From: JAIVGV01 sp045807785
GTDB taxonomy: Bacteria > Acidobacteriota > Blastocatellia > Pyrinomonadales > Pyrinomonadaceae
Length of the DNA: 15,709 nt
Direction of reading: 5' to 3'
Assembly: GCA_045807785.1 (NCBI GenBank)
Contig: JBJMGS010000184.1
Span: 1 to 15,709, forward strand
Of this stretch, positions 13,465 through 15,709 are shown piece by piece. Under the pieces are notes generated by a model. The model was not told where the DNA came from. It saw only the letters and a program-made list of their open reading frames with translations, and searched no databases. The stretch's first letter is position 1, and each line of letters opens with the position of its first letter. Position numbers and translations under genes: made by a program.

Positions 13465-13529
13465 AGGATGAAAGAAGGGCATTCAAGCTGCCCTGCACTT
13501 TCATCCTTCATCCTTCATCCTTCATCCTT
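13443..13529. repeat. Inverted heptad-repeat element 6 (AAGGATG type), perfect arms
   Basis: Left arm: four exact copies of AAGGATG (13443-13470) followed by AAAG. Right arm: CTTT followed by four exact CATCCTT (13498-13529). The two 32-bp arms are perfect reverse complements. The 23-base middle can form a further small stem, AGGGCA with TGCCCT around a 7-base loop. The left arm includes the gpsA stop codon, and the right arm ends 7 bases before the smpB ATG. The perfect arms suggest that it is young or actively corrected compared with the other five elements. Confidence 0.9.
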
Positions 13530-13536
13530 CACCATC

Positions 13537-14004
13537 ATGCCTGTCGCTGCTGAAGAGAAGAATCTGGTGACGAACCGCGCGGCTTTTCACGAGTACCACA
13601 TCGTGGAGAAGTATGAGGCGGGCGTCGCGCTGCACGGCACAGAGGTGAAGAGCGTGCGCGAGGGCGCGGTGCAGCTGAAGGAGTCTTACGTCGCCGTGCG
13701 CGACGGCGAGGCCTGGTTGTTCAACGCGCACATTTCGCCGTATGCTTACGGGAACCGTGTCAACCACGACCCCGTGCGCACGCGAAAGCTTCTGCTGCAC
13801 CGCCGCGAGATCGACAAGCTCGAACAGGAGTCCTCGATCAAAGGCATGACGCTCGTCGTGACGCGCGTCTATCTGAAGGGTGGGCGGGTGAAGTTAGAGA
13901 TCGGCGTCGCGCGCGGCAAGAAGCTCTACGACAAGCGCGCGACAGAGATGCGCCGCACGATTGAGCGGGAGACGCGTGCGCAGTTAAAAGAACGCAACCG
14001 TTAG
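13537..14004 (+). CDS. smpB: SsrA-binding protein SmpB
   Basis: A 155-residue tmRNA-binding protein that brings tmRNA to stalled ribosomes for trans-translation. It opens with KNLVTNRAAFHEYHIVEKYEAG, a typical SmpB start, then GTEVKSVREGAVQLKESYV, then FNAHISPYAYGN, and later VARGKKLYDKR followed by the basic tail (RRTIERETRAQLKERNR) that enters the ribosomal decoding site. I chose the ATG at 13537. The in-frame ATG at 13468 would add 23 residues translated from the heptad repeat, which does not fit the family. No ribosome site is visible, because heptad element 6 ends 7 bases upstream. pepA begins 16 bases after the stop, so the two are probably co-transcribed. The ssrA gene itself is not in the window. 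Confidence 0.96.
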   Translation: MPVAAEEKNLVTNRAAFHEYHIVEKYEAGVALHGTEVKSVREGAVQLKESYVAVRDGEAWLFNAHISPYAYGNRVNHDPVRTRKLLLHRREIDKLEQESSIKGMTLVVTRVYLKGGRVKLEIGVARGKKLYDKRATEMRRTIERETRAQLKERNR

Positions 14005-14020
14005 GGAGAAAAAAAGTCAG

Positions 14021-15574
14021 ATGGAGATAAACACGAGCACCGGGCGCGTGGGCGAAGCAGACGTGCAGGCTCTCGCCATCGCGGTCTTTAAGGATGAGCG
14101 GGCACACGAAGGTTTCCTGCAAGAGTTGGACGCGGCGACCGGTGGGCTGATCAAATCCGTTTTCGAGTCGGAAGAACTCAAGGGTAAAGAGGGCGAGACG
14201 GCTTACATCGTCGTCGGCGAAGGTCGCGACGGGTTGAAGGCGCGCCGCCTGTTGCTCGTCGGCGTCGGCGAGCGGGAAGCTTACGGGCTCGCGCAGGTCT
14301 CGCAGTTCGCGGGCACAGCCGTGCGGCTTTTGCGCGCGCGCAACGTCAAGACCGTCGGGCTCGTCGTGCGGGCGACCGAGGGCACTGATGAGAGCGCGGC
14401 TTCGGCGGCGGTCGAGGGCGCCGTGATGTCCACGTTCGATCCAGACAAGTACCGCACCGTCGAGAAAGACGAGCGCGCCGTCGAGCGTCTCGTCGTCATC
14501 GCGCAGGGCGCGGACGAGACGGCGCTCAGGCGCGGGGCGGAGCGCGGTCGCATCGTCGGCGAGTCGGTCAACTTCACGCGCGATCTGGCGAACGAGCCGG
14601 GCGCGTACATGACGCCGACCATCATGGCGGAGCGCGCGCGGCAGATCGCCGAGGAGTTCGGGCTCGAAGTTGACGTGCTCGACCGTGCGCGCATGGAGGG
14701 GCTCGGCATGGGCTCGCTCTTAAGTGTCGCACGCGGATCGGAAGAGCCTCCGGCGCTGATCGTCTTGAAGTACAACCCGGAGGGTGCGGCGAAGGGCAAG
14801 GGCGTCGAGACGGGCGAGCCTTCGGGCGACGGCGGCGAGCTGCTCGCGTTCGTCGGCAAGGGCGTGACGTTCGACTCGGGCGGCATCTCGATCAAGCCGG
14901 GCGAGAACATGGAGCTGATGAAGTACGACATGACGGGCGGCGCGACCGTCATGGGCGTGATGCGCGCCGTGGCGCAACTGAAACCTTCGATGCCGCTCTT
15001 AGGTGTCGTGCCCGCGACGGAGAATTTGCCTTCGGGCAAGGCGACGAAGCCGGGCGATGTGGTACGCGCCATGTCCGGCAAGACCATCGAGGTGATCAAC
15101 ACGGACGCGGAAGGTCGCCTCATCCTCGCCGACGCCATGGCCTACGCCAAGCGGCTCGGCGCGACGCGCATCGTCGATCTCGCCACGCTGACCGGCGCGG
15201 TCTCCATCGCCCTGGGCGACGTGAACACGGCTGTGCTCGGCACGGATCAGAAGTTGATTGACGAGCTGATCGAGTCGGGCCGGGAAGTCGGCGAGAAGTT
15301 CTGGCAGTTGCCGCTCGACAAGGAGTACACGAAGCAGATCAAGTCGGACATCGCCGACATCAAGAACGTTGGCGGACGCAAGGCAGGCACGATCACAGCG
15401 GCGGCGTTCCTCAAGGAGTTCGCCGACGGCACGTCCTGGGCGCACCTCGACATCGCCGGAACCGCGTGGGGCGACGACGCGAAGCCTTACCGCTCAAAGG
15501 GGCCGACAGGGATCGCCGTGCGCACGCTGATCAACTACGTCGAGCGGCGCGCGGGCGAACAGTCGAAACCGTAA
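14021..15574 (+). CDS. pepA: Leucyl (cytosol) aminopeptidase, M17 family
   Basis: A 517-residue two-domain aminopeptidase that removes N-terminal residues from peptides using two metal ions; active members are hexamers in the cytoplasm. The N-terminal macro-like domain covers about 1-180. The catalytic domain shows K280 and D285 in VGKGVTFDSGG, K292, D303 in KYDMTGG, and D362/E364/R366 in the signature NTDAEGRL. These positions equal the E. coli PepA residues plus ten, which supports full activity and the chosen start. The ATG is preceded by AGGGAG about 12 bases upstream, overlapping the end of smpB. Some PepA proteins also bind DNA; nothing here tests that. A hairpin terminator follows after about 36 bp. 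Confidence 0.96.
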   Translation: MEINTSTGRVGEADVQALAIAVFKDERAHEGFLQELDAATGGLIKSVFESEELKGKEGETAYIVVGEGRDGLKARRLLLVGVGEREAYGLAQVSQFAGTAVRLLRARNVKTVGLVVRATEGTDESAASAAVEGAVMSTFDPDKYRTVEKDERAVERLVVIAQGADETALRRGAERGRIVGESVNFTRDLANEPGAYMTPTIMAERARQIAEEFGLEVDVLDRARMEGLGMGSLLSVARGSEEPPALIVLKYNPEGAAKGKGVETGEPSGDGGELLAFVGKGVTFDSGGISIKPGENMELMKYDMTGGATVMGVMRAVAQLKPSMPLLGVVPATENLPSGKATKPGDVVRAMSGKTIEVINTDAEGRLILADAMAYAKRLGATRIVDLATLTGAVSIALGDVNTAVLGTDQKLIDELIESGREVGEKFWQLPLDKEYTKQIKSDIADIKNVGGRKAGTITAAAFLKEFADGTSWAHLDIAGTAWGDDAKPYRSKGPTGIAVRTLINYVERRAGEQSKP

Positions 15575-15583
15575 GCGCGAAAA

Positions 15584-15607
15584 AGCAGGCTGAAGAGCAG
15601 GCTGAAG
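15584..15607. repeat. Tandem direct repeat, two copies of a 12-mer
   Basis: AGCAGGCTGAAG occurs twice without a gap (15584-15595, 15596-15607), just after the pepA stop and before the terminator hairpin. It has no known role. The sequence from 15650 to the window end holds no gene I can support. Confidence 0.7.
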
Positions 15608-15610
15608 AGA

Positions 15611-15649
15611 AGAGAAGCCGCGACGCCAAACGTGCGTCGCGACTTCTCT
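15611..15649 (+). terminator. Hairpin terminator after pepA
   Basis: AGAGAAG (15611-15617) pairs with CTTCTCT (15643-15649), and CGCGACGC (15619-15626) pairs with GCGTCGCG (15634-15641), with one C/A mismatch between and a 7-base loop. The sequence after it (CTGTTT) is only moderately T-rich, so termination may be partial. Confidence 0.6.
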
Positions 15650-15709
15650 CTGTTTGGAGACAGTGTGCGACCATGCGTGGCCGCGGAGTATCTGGTTAAC
15701 TTTGCGTGA

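Noticed and set aside
13443..13529. Element 6 as an intrinsic terminator of gpsA
   Set aside because: The stem is very strong but no T-run follows; the next bases lead straight into the smpB start. A role in mRNA processing or stability fits better.
4383..13529. Elements as classic MITEs with a transposase-recognised end
   Set aside because: No shared terminal sequence across the three heptad types and no target-site duplication that I could see; kept open only for the nested repeat at 12201-12349.
14281..15138. Minus-strand open frame (285 codons) opposite pepA
   Set aside because: Antisense shadow of a gene whose catalytic residues align fully with PepA.
15466..15699. Small plus-strand frame over the end of pepA
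   Set aside because: Overlaps pepA in another frame and runs through the terminator hairpin; no ribosome site.

Overview
The window reads as a chromosomal segment of a GC-rich bacterium. The mix of core genes, a membrane Ser/Thr kinase with a zinc ribbon, weak use of Shine-Dalgarno sites and repeat-rich intergenic gaps suggests an Acidobacteriota-like organism, perhaps Blastocatellia. That placement is inference; no rRNA is present to fix it. No phage, transposase, integrase, CRISPR or plasmid gene was seen.

Left part (1-3744). A small helical protein (39-332, minus) has its own promoter. A divergent module follows: an AraC-type regulator (2516-3550, plus) faces a secreted lipocalin-like protein and a zinc-free quinone-oxidoreductase-type dehydrogenase (2317 down to 632, minus). 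A 17-bp palindrome lies between them. After the regulator come a perfect 36-bp palindrome and tRNA-Leu(UAA) on the minus strand.

Right part (3790-15649). Eleven plus-strand genes follow: a Fur-family regulator, a [2Fe-2S] ferredoxin with an extra C-terminal region, an M28/glutaminyl-cyclase-like lipoprotein, an isocitrate/isopropylmalate dehydrogenase family enzyme, an unknown membrane protein, a Ser/Thr kinase with a zinc ribbon, one membrane span and a discoidin-like outer domain, then cinA, plsY, gpsA, smpB and pepA. plsY and gpsA act in the first steps of phospholipid synthesis; smpB serves trans-translation; pepA degrades peptides. A hairpin terminator follows pepA.

The most striking signal lies between these genes. 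Every plus-strand gap longer than about 60 bp in this run (six of them) is largely filled by one kind of element: a tandem array of 7-bp units, a spacer, and the same heptads inverted. Three unrelated heptad sequences are used (TTGCGGA, [T/G][A/G]TTAGC, AAGGATG), so the architecture is conserved rather than the sequence. The arms often begin at or inside the upstream stop codon and end within a few bases of the next start codon. One element also holds a second dispersed-type repeat with covarying mini-hairpins. Short gaps (ferredoxin-M28, M28-dehydrogenase, cinA-plsY, smpB-pepA) have no element. This inverted heptad-repeat family is the best candidate here for something poorly described.
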